Of a stretch of 44,831 bases of DNA, positions 32,938 to 40,395 are shown one piece after another. The position numbers and the translations under genes were made by a program. Source of the DNA: Candidatus Gastranaerophilales bacterium (GTDB lineage Bacteria; Cyanobacteriota; Vampirovibrionia; Gastranaerophilales; Gastranaerophilaceae); NCBI GenBank assembly GCA_910587245.1, contig CAJULX010000015.1, forward strand, positions 1 through 44,831. Direction: 5' to 3'. Each line of letters opens with the position of its first letter. The stretch's first letter is position 1. The notes beneath the pieces were generated by a model. That model worked only from the letters and a program-made list of their open reading frames with translations, made no database searches and was not told where the DNA came from.

Positions 32938-33748
32938 TTGAAATTTTCCTCACTCTGCGGTTTAATGTCCATCTAATAATTTTATTCAAAATACATTTGG
33001 GAATAAATCTTGAAACTGAAGCACAATATGAATCAAGCCCGACAAGATAGCTATGGCGCGGATTTTTTGCTTTAATTGCTTTGAAAACAACTTTTGCAAC
33101 ATCATGAGGACTCACTCCTTTATGTGCATTATTTTTGGCATTTTGCAAAAGAAACCGTCCGATTTTTTCATATTCTCCGTCAAAATTTTTAAAATTATTT
33201 TCATTTAAATCTATACAGTATTCCCAGAATTTTGTCTTTACAACCCCGGGTTTTATTGAAATACAGCGAATTCCCGTTTCAAGTTCAAAAGCATTTAATA
33301 AAATATCCGCTGCAGCCTTTGCGGCACAATAAGGAGATAAAAACGGAAAAATACCGAATGCCGCCATGGATGAAATATTTATAACCTTAGAATTTGAATT
33401 TAAAAAGGGACGGATAAATTTTAAAAGACGGGCAAGCCCTATAGCTGAAACATCAAATTGAAATTTTAGCTCTTTCGAGTCAATTTTTTCAACGGGAGAT
33501 GTTATTGCAACCCCTGCAAAATTAACAACCGCGTCAAATTTTATTCCTTCGGGTAATGAAATATCCGCAAAAGATTTTTCATCGCACAAATCAAGAATAA
33601 ACGGGGTAAAGCCATCTTTTTTTTCGGGCAGATTTTTCCTGAATGAAGCAAAAATATTGAAACCGCCGCATGTATTATCATCTGACAAAATATCAGCCAG
33701 ACTCTTTGCTATATCAGAATTTGCAGCTATTAACAAAATATTTTTCAT
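32927..33748 (-). CDS. Short-chain dehydrogenase/reductase, divergent cofactor motif
   Basis: 273 residues. The SDR fold is clear: VVNFAGVAI (the NNAG position), catalytic Ser in NISSMAAFG and the Tyr/Lys pair in SPYCAAKAAADILL. The usual TGxxxGxG nucleotide motif is replaced by AANSDIAKSL, so cofactor binding may differ. I chose ATG 33748 (MKNILLIAANSD) because upstream residues to 33847 do not fit the family. It lies before and overlaps the radical SAM gene by 11 nt. Confidence 0.85.
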   Translation of the reverse strand: MKNILLIAANSDIAKSLADILSDDNTCGGFNIFASFRKNLPEKKDGFTPFILDLCDEKSFADISLPEGIKFDAVVNFAGVAITSPVEKIDSKELKFQFDVSAIGLARLLKFIRPFLNSNSKVINISSMAAFGIFPFLSPYCAAKAAADILLNAFELETGIRCISIKPGVVKTKFWEYCIDLNENNFKNFDGEYEKIGRFLLQNAKNNAHKGVSPHDVAKVVFKAIKAKNPRHSYLVGLDSYCASVSRFIPKCILNKIIRWTLNRRVRKISNEK

Positions 33749-33834
33749 AAAACAATATATAGCACTAAAACAACCGTCATGGCTAAAGATTTTACAATTT
33801 GACACACAAACGGTAAATATGGTAAAGATAAGGT

Positions 33835-34770
33835 ATGCAACAAACATTAGACATAATTACCGTTGGGGAGAGTTTAATAGAATTATCAAGCGCGTCCTCG
33901 CTTAAAAGCAGTGAATGCTTTAACAAAAACTACGGGGGTGACAGCCTTGTTACTGCAATTGCTGCACTTCGAAGCGGTTCAAAAGTAGGATATATTACAA
34001 AAGTAGGCGATGATACCTTTGGTGAATATCTTCTTTCTGCATGGAAATCCGAAGGATTGGATTCAGCCAGTGTAAAACTCACAAAAGGCCAGAACGGGGT
34101 CTATTTTGTAGGGCATAATAACAATACGAGAGAATACCAGTATTACAGACAAAAAACCGCGGCAAGCACACTTAATATTGATGATATTGATTTTGATTAT
34201 ATAAAATGCGCAAAATCCGTTTATGCCACAGGCTTTGTACAGAGTCTTTCTCTAAGTGTCAGAGAAAGCATACTTGAAATTTTTAAATTTGCAAAAGAAA
34301 ACGGTATACTTACGGCATATGATCCTAATTGCCAAAAATATGATACAGGGCGTGATGAAGCACTTGAAAATTTTAATTTAATAAGCGAGTATCTAGATAT
34401 ATTGTTTATAGAATCAAAAGATGCGGAACAGTTATTTGAAACAACAAGCATAAATATGCTCATTACAAGGCTTTGCGACCTTGGAATAAAAACCGTTGTC
34501 ATAAAAGATAAAGATACGGGCATAACGATATATGAAAACAACGACACTGTAAATATTCCGCCGATTTTAACGGAAATGATAGATGCAACGGGAGTTTCAA
34601 ATGCTTTCAACGGTGCATTTTTGAGTAAATATTTAAATGGGATAAACGCTCTAAATTCAGGAAAATTTGCAAACGCGCTCTGTCTTTTGCAAATGCAGAA
34701 TGTAGGAGCGGTAAAATCCATCCCTTATAAAAAAGATGTAGAAGAATATTGTGAGAAAATTTATGGGTAA
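33835..34770 (+). CDS. PfkB-family sugar kinase-like protein with altered catalytic motif
   Basis: 311 residues, PfkB (ribokinase) fold: IITVGESLIEL at the start, NYGGDSLVTAIAALRSGSKV, and YDPNCQKYD. It is closest in look to 2-keto-3-deoxygluconate kinases. The key C-terminal motif, normally GAGDAFNGAF with the catalytic Asp, reads IDATGVSNAFNGAF here: the Asp is Asn and the anion-hole Gly is Ser. It may be inactive or regulatory. TTGACA (33799-33804) stands upstream and would start RNA near the ATG. It is coupled to csaB. Confidence 0.85.
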   Translation: MQQTLDIITVGESLIELSSASSLKSSECFNKNYGGDSLVTAIAALRSGSKVGYITKVGDDTFGEYLLSAWKSEGLDSASVKLTKGQNGVYFVGHNNNTREYQYYRQKTAASTLNIDDIDFDYIKCAKSVYATGFVQSLSLSVRESILEIFKFAKENGILTAYDPNCQKYDTGRDEALENFNLISEYLDILFIESKDAEQLFETTSINMLITRLCDLGIKTVVIKDKDTGITIYENNDTVNIPPILTEMIDATGVSNAFNGAFLSKYLNGINALNSGKFANALCLLQMQNVGAVKSIPYKKDVEEYCEKIYG

Positions 34771-35779
34771 AAGAGTATTAATTTCAGGATATATAGGTTT
34801 TCAAAACTTTGGCGACGATGCCATTTTGGGATTACTTGTAAAATATTTAAAGCGAAATAATTGCAATGTAACGGCACTTTCAAGCGACCCTGCGGGCACG
34901 CAAAGAACATTTAAGATAAACGCACTTCATTATACAAATATCTTCCAGATTATATGGGGAATTATCGATTCAAATGTTTTAATAAGCGGCGGAGGCAGCC
35001 TGATACAAAACGGAACAAGCTCTCTAAGCCTGTTATATTATCTTGGAATAATATTTTTAGCAAAACTTTTAGGAACAAAGGTTATAATTTTTGCACAGGG
35101 CATAGGTCCTATTTACGGCAAAGGCTGGCAGCGCCTGAGCAGAATGATATTAAAAATGTGCGATTTAATTCTTGTAAGAGATATTTACTCACAGAGAATT
35201 TTAAAGAAATGGAAAATATCTTCAAGATATGTAACAGACCCCGTCTGGGATTTAAACTGCCCGCCGCTTGATGATGAAAAATGCGTAGGGGTTCAGTTAA
35301 GACATTACCGCTTCCTGCATCCGACACTTCTGCAAGAGCTTGCAAAATATATAGGTATCTATTTTGGAGACAGAAAAATTAAAATTTTCTCATTCCAGAA
35401 CGAACAGGATACAGATCTTGCGTATAAATTTGAATACTGGTTAAAGGCTCAATGTGCAAATATTAAAACAGAAGTTGTACTGCCGACTTCACACAGGCAT
35501 TTAATTGAAGAATTTTCACATCTTGAATATCTGTTTGCAATGAGATACCATGCGGTTCTATTAGCTTTAAAGATGGGAATAAAAGTTCTGCCCATATCTT
35601 ATGATGTTAAGGTAAAAAATCTTGCGGATGAATTCAATATCCCGTATCTTGAAGCCGCAGAAGAAAGCGATTATTACTCCTACATCAGAGATTTAAAAAG
35701 CTACAGAGAGGATGAATACTTCAAAAGAAGAAGAGAAGAACGCTTTAACTGGGAAGTATTAAACAAATATATAAAATAG
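34763..35779 (+). CDS. csaB: Polysaccharide pyruvyl transferase CsaB
   Basis: About 338 residues. It transfers pyruvate from phosphoenolpyruvate to a cell-wall polymer, which anchors SLH-domain proteins. Family marks: KRVLISGYIGFQNFGDDAIL at the start, ISGGGSLIQN, VIIFAQGIGP and YLFAMRYHAVLLALKMGIKV. I prefer ATG 34763, which gives the usual N-terminus; GTG 34751 would add four residues. It overlaps the PfkB-like gene by 8 nt, so the two are translated together. Confidence 0.9.
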   Translation: MGKRVLISGYIGFQNFGDDAILGLLVKYLKRNNCNVTALSSDPAGTQRTFKINALHYTNIFQIIWGIIDSNVLISGGGSLIQNGTSSLSLLYYLGIIFLAKLLGTKVIIFAQGIGPIYGKGWQRLSRMILKMCDLILVRDIYSQRILKKWKISSRYVTDPVWDLNCPPLDDEKCVGVQLRHYRFLHPTLLQELAKYIGIYFGDRKIKIFSFQNEQDTDLAYKFEYWLKAQCANIKTEVVLPTSHRHLIEEFSHLEYLFAMRYHAVLLALKMGIKVLPISYDVKVKNLADEFNIPYLEAAEESDYYSYIRDLKSYREDEYFKRRREERFNWEVLNKYIK

Positions 35780-35824
35780 CTCTTTTTAAGAGCCTCTGTA
35801 AAAATATAAGGAAGGCAATTTTAA

Positions 35825-37057
35825 ATGATAATTCCAAGCATTGACCTTATGGATGGAAAAGCTGTCCAATTAAGACAAGGAAAAGAAAAAGTTTTAGAAA
35901 AAGAAAATGTTATAGAACTTGCGAAATACTACGCAAGATTTGGCGAAATTGCGGTAATTGACCTTGATGCCGCAATGAATAAAGGCAAAGATAACGAAGA
36001 AACCATAAAAGAACTCTGTAAAATAGCAGAATGCAGAGTAGGCGGCGGCATCAGAGATGTTGAAAAAGCCAAAAGAATTTTATCATACGGTGCAAGAAAA
36101 ATTATAATAGGCACCGCAGCAAATGAAAATTTCTTATCAAAACTGCCAAAAGATAAAGTAATCGTTGCAATTGATTCAAGAAACGGCAAAATTACGGTAG
36201 ACGGCTGGCAAACAGATACGGATGTTTCAACGGCAACACATGTTCAAAGATTCGGCGATTTTTGCTCCGGTTTTTTATACACAATAGTTGAAAAAGAAGG
36301 AATGCTTCAAGGTACAAATATCGAAGCATTTAAAGCAATAAGAAAAATTACAAATAAACCGATAGTAGCCGCAGGCGGTATTACAACCGTAAATGAAATT
36401 CTTGAGCTTGAAAAAAGCAATATATCCTGCCAGCTGGGTATGTCTATTTATACGGGAAAAATTAACCTTGAAGAAGCTTTCTGCTCCTGCCTTGATTTTG
36501 ATAAATCAAAAGACGGTTTAATTCCCACAATAGTTCAGGATAAAAATACAAAACAGGTGCTCATGCTTGCTTATTCAAACAAAGAATCTGTTTTAAAATC
36601 CCTCTCAACAGGCAAGGCAACTTATTTTAGCCGTTCAAGAAATAAACTCTGGACAAAAGGTGAAACTTCGGGCAATGTGCAGGAATTAATATCCGCAAAA
36701 TTTGACTGTGACAGAGATACAATTTTATTTAAAGTAAATCAAACCGGAAATGCCTGTCATCTTGACAGATACAGCTGTTTTGAAGATAAAGATTTCTGCG
36801 TATATGACCTTTATAAATTAATTCTGGACAGAAAGGCAAAAATGCCCGAAGGTTCTTATACTACAAAGCTTTTCAATAATGAGTTTTATCTGAAAAGAAA
36901 AATTATGGAAGAAGCTTTTGAATCCGTCAATTTTGAATTCGGCGACGGTCTTGGATGGGAAGCTGCGGATTTAATCTATCATCTGCTTGTATTTATGGCA
37001 AAACACGATATCACACCGAATGATATTATAAATAATCTGGCATCCCGCGCAAAATAG
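35825..37057 (+). CDS. Trifunctional histidine synthesis protein, HisA-HisI-HisE fusion
   Basis: 410 residues with three enzyme domains in one frame. About 1-225 is HisA (ProFAR isomerase): IPSIDLMDGKAVQLRQGKEK, CRVGGGIRDVEKA and PIVAAGGITTVNEI. About 230-325 is HisI (PRA-CH cyclohydrolase): TYFSRSRNKLWTKGETSGN, DCDRDT and the zinc-type Cys set in NACHLDRYSCFED. About 328-410 is HisE (PRA-PH pyrophosphatase): SYTTKLFNN, KIMEEAFES and WEAADLIYHLLVFM. HisIE fusions are common; adding HisA is not. These are histidine steps 2-4. AAGGAAGG precedes the ATG, and hisD follows after 13 nt. Confidence 0.92.
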   Translation: MIIPSIDLMDGKAVQLRQGKEKVLEKENVIELAKYYARFGEIAVIDLDAAMNKGKDNEETIKELCKIAECRVGGGIRDVEKAKRILSYGARKIIIGTAANENFLSKLPKDKVIVAIDSRNGKITVDGWQTDTDVSTATHVQRFGDFCSGFLYTIVEKEGMLQGTNIEAFKAIRKITNKPIVAAGGITTVNEILELEKSNISCQLGMSIYTGKINLEEAFCSCLDFDKSKDGLIPTIVQDKNTKQVLMLAYSNKESVLKSLSTGKATYFSRSRNKLWTKGETSGNVQELISAKFDCDRDTILFKVNQTGNACHLDRYSCFEDKDFCVYDLYKLILDRKAKMPEGSYTTKLFNNEFYLKRKIMEEAFESVNFEFGDGLGWEAADLIYHLLVFMAKHDITPNDIINNLASRAK

Positions 37058-37070
37058 GTATTTTGAAAGC

Positions 37071-38342
37071 ATGAAAATTTATACAAAAAAAGACTTAGAC
37101 AACAAAGAAATAAGCAACGCCTTTTATTCTGTTATTGAATTTGAAACTCTAAGCGGGGTTGATGATATTATTAAAGATGTTAAAAAAAATAAAAATAAGG
37201 CGTTAATTGAATATTCAAAAAAATTTAATGACGGCAATTTTCAAAGTGAAAAAGATTTTGTCGTATCTGAAAATGAAATCGAAAAAGCATATGATGAAAC
37301 GCCCGAAGATGTTATCAAAACAATAAAAGAAGCGCACAAGAATATTTTTGAATTTGCAGAAAAACAACTTAATTGCATAAAAGAATTCCAAATTAATATT
37401 GAAAATTCCGTTCTCGGACATAGGATTGTACCTTTAGAAAGGATTTTATGCTATGTTCCGGGCGGAAATTATCCGCTCCCGAGCTCCGCTTTAATGACGG
37501 TAACACCCGCCAAAGCCGCAGGGGTAAAAGAAATATATTTAACATCTCCAAAAATCCGCCCGCAGACAATAGTTGCAGCACATATTGCAGGCGCCGATAA
37601 AATTTATAAACTGGGCGGAGCACAGGCAATATCCGCTTTTGCATACGGAACGGAAAACATCTTGCCTGTGGATAAAATCGTGGGCCCCGGAAATAAATAT
37701 GTGACTTATGCAAAAAAATACGTTTACGGAACCTGCGATATAGATTTTCTTGCAGGGCCGTCAGAAGTTTTAATAGTGGCAGATGATACGGCAAACCCTG
37801 AGCTTATAAGTGCCGATATGCTGGCTCAATCCGAACATGATAAAGATGCAAGAAGCTACCTTGTAACAACAAGTAAAGATTTAGCAATAAAAGTTCAAAA
37901 ATTTGCCGAAAAACAGCTTGAAAATCTTAAAACAAAAGAAATTGCTCAAATTGCGTTCGATAAATCCGTCTGCATTATTGTTGATGATATGGATGAAGCT
38001 GTTGAAATTTCAAACAAAAGGGTACCCGAACATTTAGAATTAATGTTTGATGGGGCGGATAGTATAAAAGAAAAATTTACAAATTACGGCTCATTATTTG
38101 TGGGCGAAAATTGCGCGGAAGTTTTTGGGGATTACTGTTCCGGCACAAACCACGTTTTGCCTACAAACATGGCGGCAAGATATACGGGGGGCTTGAGCGT
38201 TTTTGATTTTATCAAAATTTTAACATGGCAAAATATTGATAAAAAAACAGCGAAAAACCTTGCAAAAACAGCTTCAAAGCTGGCTGAAGCGGAAGGGCTT
38301 TTTGCACATAAACTTGCTTCTGATTTAAGACAGGGATTTTAA
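37071..38342 (+). CDS. hisD: Histidinol dehydrogenase
   Basis: 423 residues, normal length. It oxidises histidinol to histidine with NAD in two steps. Characteristic stretches: LCYVPGGNYPLPSSALMTVT, the signature DFLAGPSEVLIVADD, LAQSEHDKDARS and the catalytic RVPEHLELM (Glu-His). The end is CSGTNHVLPTNMAARYTGGL and SVFDFIK. It follows the HisA-HisI-HisE fusion by 13 nt in the same operon, confirming a histidine cluster; hisF, hisH, hisB, hisC and hisG are not in the window. Confidence 0.97.
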   Translation: MKIYTKKDLDNKEISNAFYSVIEFETLSGVDDIIKDVKKNKNKALIEYSKKFNDGNFQSEKDFVVSENEIEKAYDETPEDVIKTIKEAHKNIFEFAEKQLNCIKEFQINIENSVLGHRIVPLERILCYVPGGNYPLPSSALMTVTPAKAAGVKEIYLTSPKIRPQTIVAAHIAGADKIYKLGGAQAISAFAYGTENILPVDKIVGPGNKYVTYAKKYVYGTCDIDFLAGPSEVLIVADDTANPELISADMLAQSEHDKDARSYLVTTSKDLAIKVQKFAEKQLENLKTKEIAQIAFDKSVCIIVDDMDEAVEISNKRVPEHLELMFDGADSIKEKFTNYGSLFVGENCAEVFGDYCSGTNHVLPTNMAARYTGGLSVFDFIKILTWQNIDKKTAKNLAKTASKLAEAEGLFAHKLASDLRQGF

Positions 38343-38358
38343 AAAGGATAACTTTTTT

Positions 38359-39060
38359 ATGAAAATCGGAATAAAATTTTTAAATAAAGAACAACAGACA
38401 AATCTTTTCGGCTTTCTTGTAACCGTAATATTTAAAATTAAAAGACATTTTTACGATTGCAAAGTGATAAACTATCCGAAAAATACAAACTGCCTTTTTG
38501 CATTGTGGCACTCAAGGCAATGCGGTGTATACGGAATTCCCGAAAGAGAAAAACTGCACTGCCTTATAAGTAAATCAAAGGACGGTGAAATCATTGCAAC
38601 CGCAGCAAAGGCTATCGGTATCAAGACCGTAAGGGGCTCGCAAAAAAAAGGAGGAGCACAGGCTTCTCTTGAAATTCTGGATGTTCTAAAAGCAGGAAAC
38701 AATGTTGCAATCACAATAGACGGCCCGTCAGGCCCGAAAGAAGTTGTAAAAAAAGGAATAGTAGAAATTGCAAAATTATCGGGTGTTCCGATTGTGCCTT
38801 TTGCATGGGATAACCCGGGGCGCGGTTTTATAAAATTAAAAACATGGGATGAATTTTGTTTTCCTTTGTTTTGCAAAAAGCTCTGCCTCCTTTGCGGAAA
38901 CCCGATATACGTAGATAAAGATGCAGATGATGCTGAAATTGAAAGAATAAGAAAACAGGTGGAAGATGACCTTAAAATGCTGCAGGATGAAGTGCATAAG
39001 AATTTTAAGCAGTATTTTAAAAACGGCACTCCCTATCAAAATATAAAAAGCAGCTCTTAA
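38359..39060 (+). CDS. DUF374 lysophospholipid acyltransferase-like protein
   Basis: 233 residues. The DUF374 pattern is clear: NCLFALWHSRQ (about 46-56, with the catalytic-type His), LISKSKDGEIIATAAKAIG, TVRGSQKKGGAQASL and AITIDGPSGPKEVVKKGI. The family is related to LpxL/PlsC acyltransferases and is thought to modify lipids of the outer membrane, consistent with a diderm. One amphipathic N-terminal segment may touch the membrane. It follows hisD by 16 nt and probably shares its transcript. Confidence 0.9.
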   Translation: MKIGIKFLNKEQQTNLFGFLVTVIFKIKRHFYDCKVINYPKNTNCLFALWHSRQCGVYGIPEREKLHCLISKSKDGEIIATAAKAIGIKTVRGSQKKGGAQASLEILDVLKAGNNVAITIDGPSGPKEVVKKGIVEIAKLSGVPIVPFAWDNPGRGFIKLKTWDEFCFPLFCKKLCLLCGNPIYVDKDADDAEIERIRKQVEDDLKMLQDEVHKNFKQYFKNGTPYQNIKSSS

Positions 39061-39129
39061 TGTGCTTTTGGTGCGCCGTTTCAATGACAGCAAATATTTT
39101 CATTCAGATGTTTTATTACATCAGAAAAA

Positions 39130-40395
39130 ATGCGAGTTTTATTTAATACAGCAGGAATATTTAACAACAATACAGGGGTAAAAAAGAGAGAATATTTTAC
39201 CTCTCCCGATAATATGCAAAATGCCCCGCAAAATCTTAAAATCCCTGATTATAAAAGTTTAAAAGCAAATTATCTGCCATTTATAAATTTAAATTTCAAC
39301 GCAAGAATAAAAGCTAAAAAATTCTTGCTTATGGAATACAGAAATTCCATATCCTGCCCGTGCTGCGGGGAGAAGATGAAGGATTTTGATACGGAACATG
39401 CGCAAAGTATTGCTGAAGAAATTGCACCGAAAAAAGGTGAGGAGCTGGCACAGGCGCTTTATTCAAATATGAAAGAATTTCAAGCATCAAAAAGAAAACT
39501 TGCAGCCGTAATAGCACGATTTGCCTCAAATAATCCTGATTTAGAATTTTCGGAGATTTTAAATAAAATTTCGGATGATTACAGAGAGCGCCTCAGGATG
39601 AAACAAATAGCAGTTGTTATTGATTTAACAAATGATATTATGAAAAGATATCCTAAAAAAGAGGCTCAGATTGAAAAATGGCGTTATCAGCAAATAAAAC
39701 AGGCTATAAATTCGGAAGACGAAGGGGAGTTTAGAAATAAAGCTTTAACGGATATGTTAATAAAATTTAACAGAGATAATAAAATTAAAATCCCAAGAAG
39801 CGAACTGGAGCCTTATTTTAGCAGACTTCCAAATTCCAAAAAGGACAATGATGCCTTTGTTGTAAAATATAAGCGGAGAAGTTCCGAAGAAGGTATATAC
39901 AGCCTGATTAAACACACAACGGCAACAATTGAACACATTGATCCATACTGTTCATCAAACAATAATGATTTTAATAATCTCTTATTAATGTGCGCGGATT
40001 GCAACAACGCAAGAGGAGTTGCTCCATACAGGGATTTTCTGGACGAGCACCCCGAAATGATTAAAAATGTTAAAAAGCATCTTAACGATATTGAAAAACT
40101 TCTTGAAAAACCAAATACACCCGAAAATGTCAAAACACAGTATGCTGGGTATATCCAAGAAATTCAAAGAACCTTGCGGCTTGCATCCGGCAATGTACTG
40201 TTTGAAGAAAGTTTACAAAAACTACCCCCCCCCCCCCCCCGAAGGTTGAAGATTAGAAAGATAATTTTTAAGCCTGCAGATTATTTGAATTTTTTAAGCT
40301 TCTCCTCTTTGAGCCAGAATTTTATCCATAATTTCTTTAAATTCAGTATCATCAAGGGTTTCGCGTTCCAAAAGCTCGCGTGCGATTTTTCTTAA
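39130..40395 (+). CDS. HNH-type putative nuclease with poly-C controlled C-terminus
   Basis: 421 residues as read. N-terminal region Asn-rich with INLNFN (52-57). A first Cys pair, SCPCCGEKMKDFDTEHA (75-91), and an HNH-like core TIEHIDPYCSSNNNDF, then NNLLLMCADCNNARG (about 266-296) carry the His, Asn and second CxxC expected of HNH nucleases, with about 190 mostly helical residues between the two Cys pairs. From 40225 a C16 tract encodes five prolines; this length reads on for 51 odd residues antisense to ftsH. With 15 C the protein ends PPPPPEG, with 17 C it ends PPPPPPKVED. The true end is probably near 40250. Confidence 0.7.
   Translation: MRVLFNTAGIFNNNTGVKKREYFTSPDNMQNAPQNLKIPDYKSLKANYLPFINLNFNARIKAKKFLLMEYRNSISCPCCGEKMKDFDTEHAQSIAEEIAPKKGEELAQALYSNMKEFQASKRKLAAVIARFASNNPDLEFSEILNKISDDYRERLRMKQIAVVIDLTNDIMKRYPKKEAQIEKWRYQQIKQAINSEDEGEFRNKALTDMLIKFNRDNKIKIPRSELEPYFSRLPNSKKDNDAFVVKYKRRSSEEGIYSLIKHTTATIEHIDPYCSSNNNDFNNLLLMCADCNNARGVAPYRDFLDEHPEMIKNVKKHLNDIEKLLEKPNTPENVKTQYAGYIQEIQRTLRLASGNVLFEESLQKLPPPPPRRLKIRKIIFKPADYLNFLSFSSLSQNFIHNFFKFSIIKGFAFQKLACDFS
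40225..40240. repeat. Poly-C tract (C16) near the end of the HNH gene
   Basis: Sixteen consecutive C bases in frame with the HNH gene, the longest homopolymer in the window. Each length class gives a different C-terminus: 16 (or 13, 19) runs 51 residues into ftsH antisense, 15 stops after two codons, 17 stops after five codons past the tract. Confidence 0.9.

Noticed and set aside
34221..34721. 166-codon minus-strand frame inside the PfkB-like gene
   Set aside because: Shadow frame; the + strand protein has clear family motifs and the neighbours are on the + strand.
35779..35793. Hairpin GCTCTT/AAGAGC after csaB as a terminator
   Set aside because: Loop of only three bases and no T run after it; transcription into the his genes is more likely.
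38472..39029. 185-codon minus-strand frame inside the DUF374 gene
   Set aside because: Shadow frame with no family likeness; the DUF374 motifs on the + strand are decisive.
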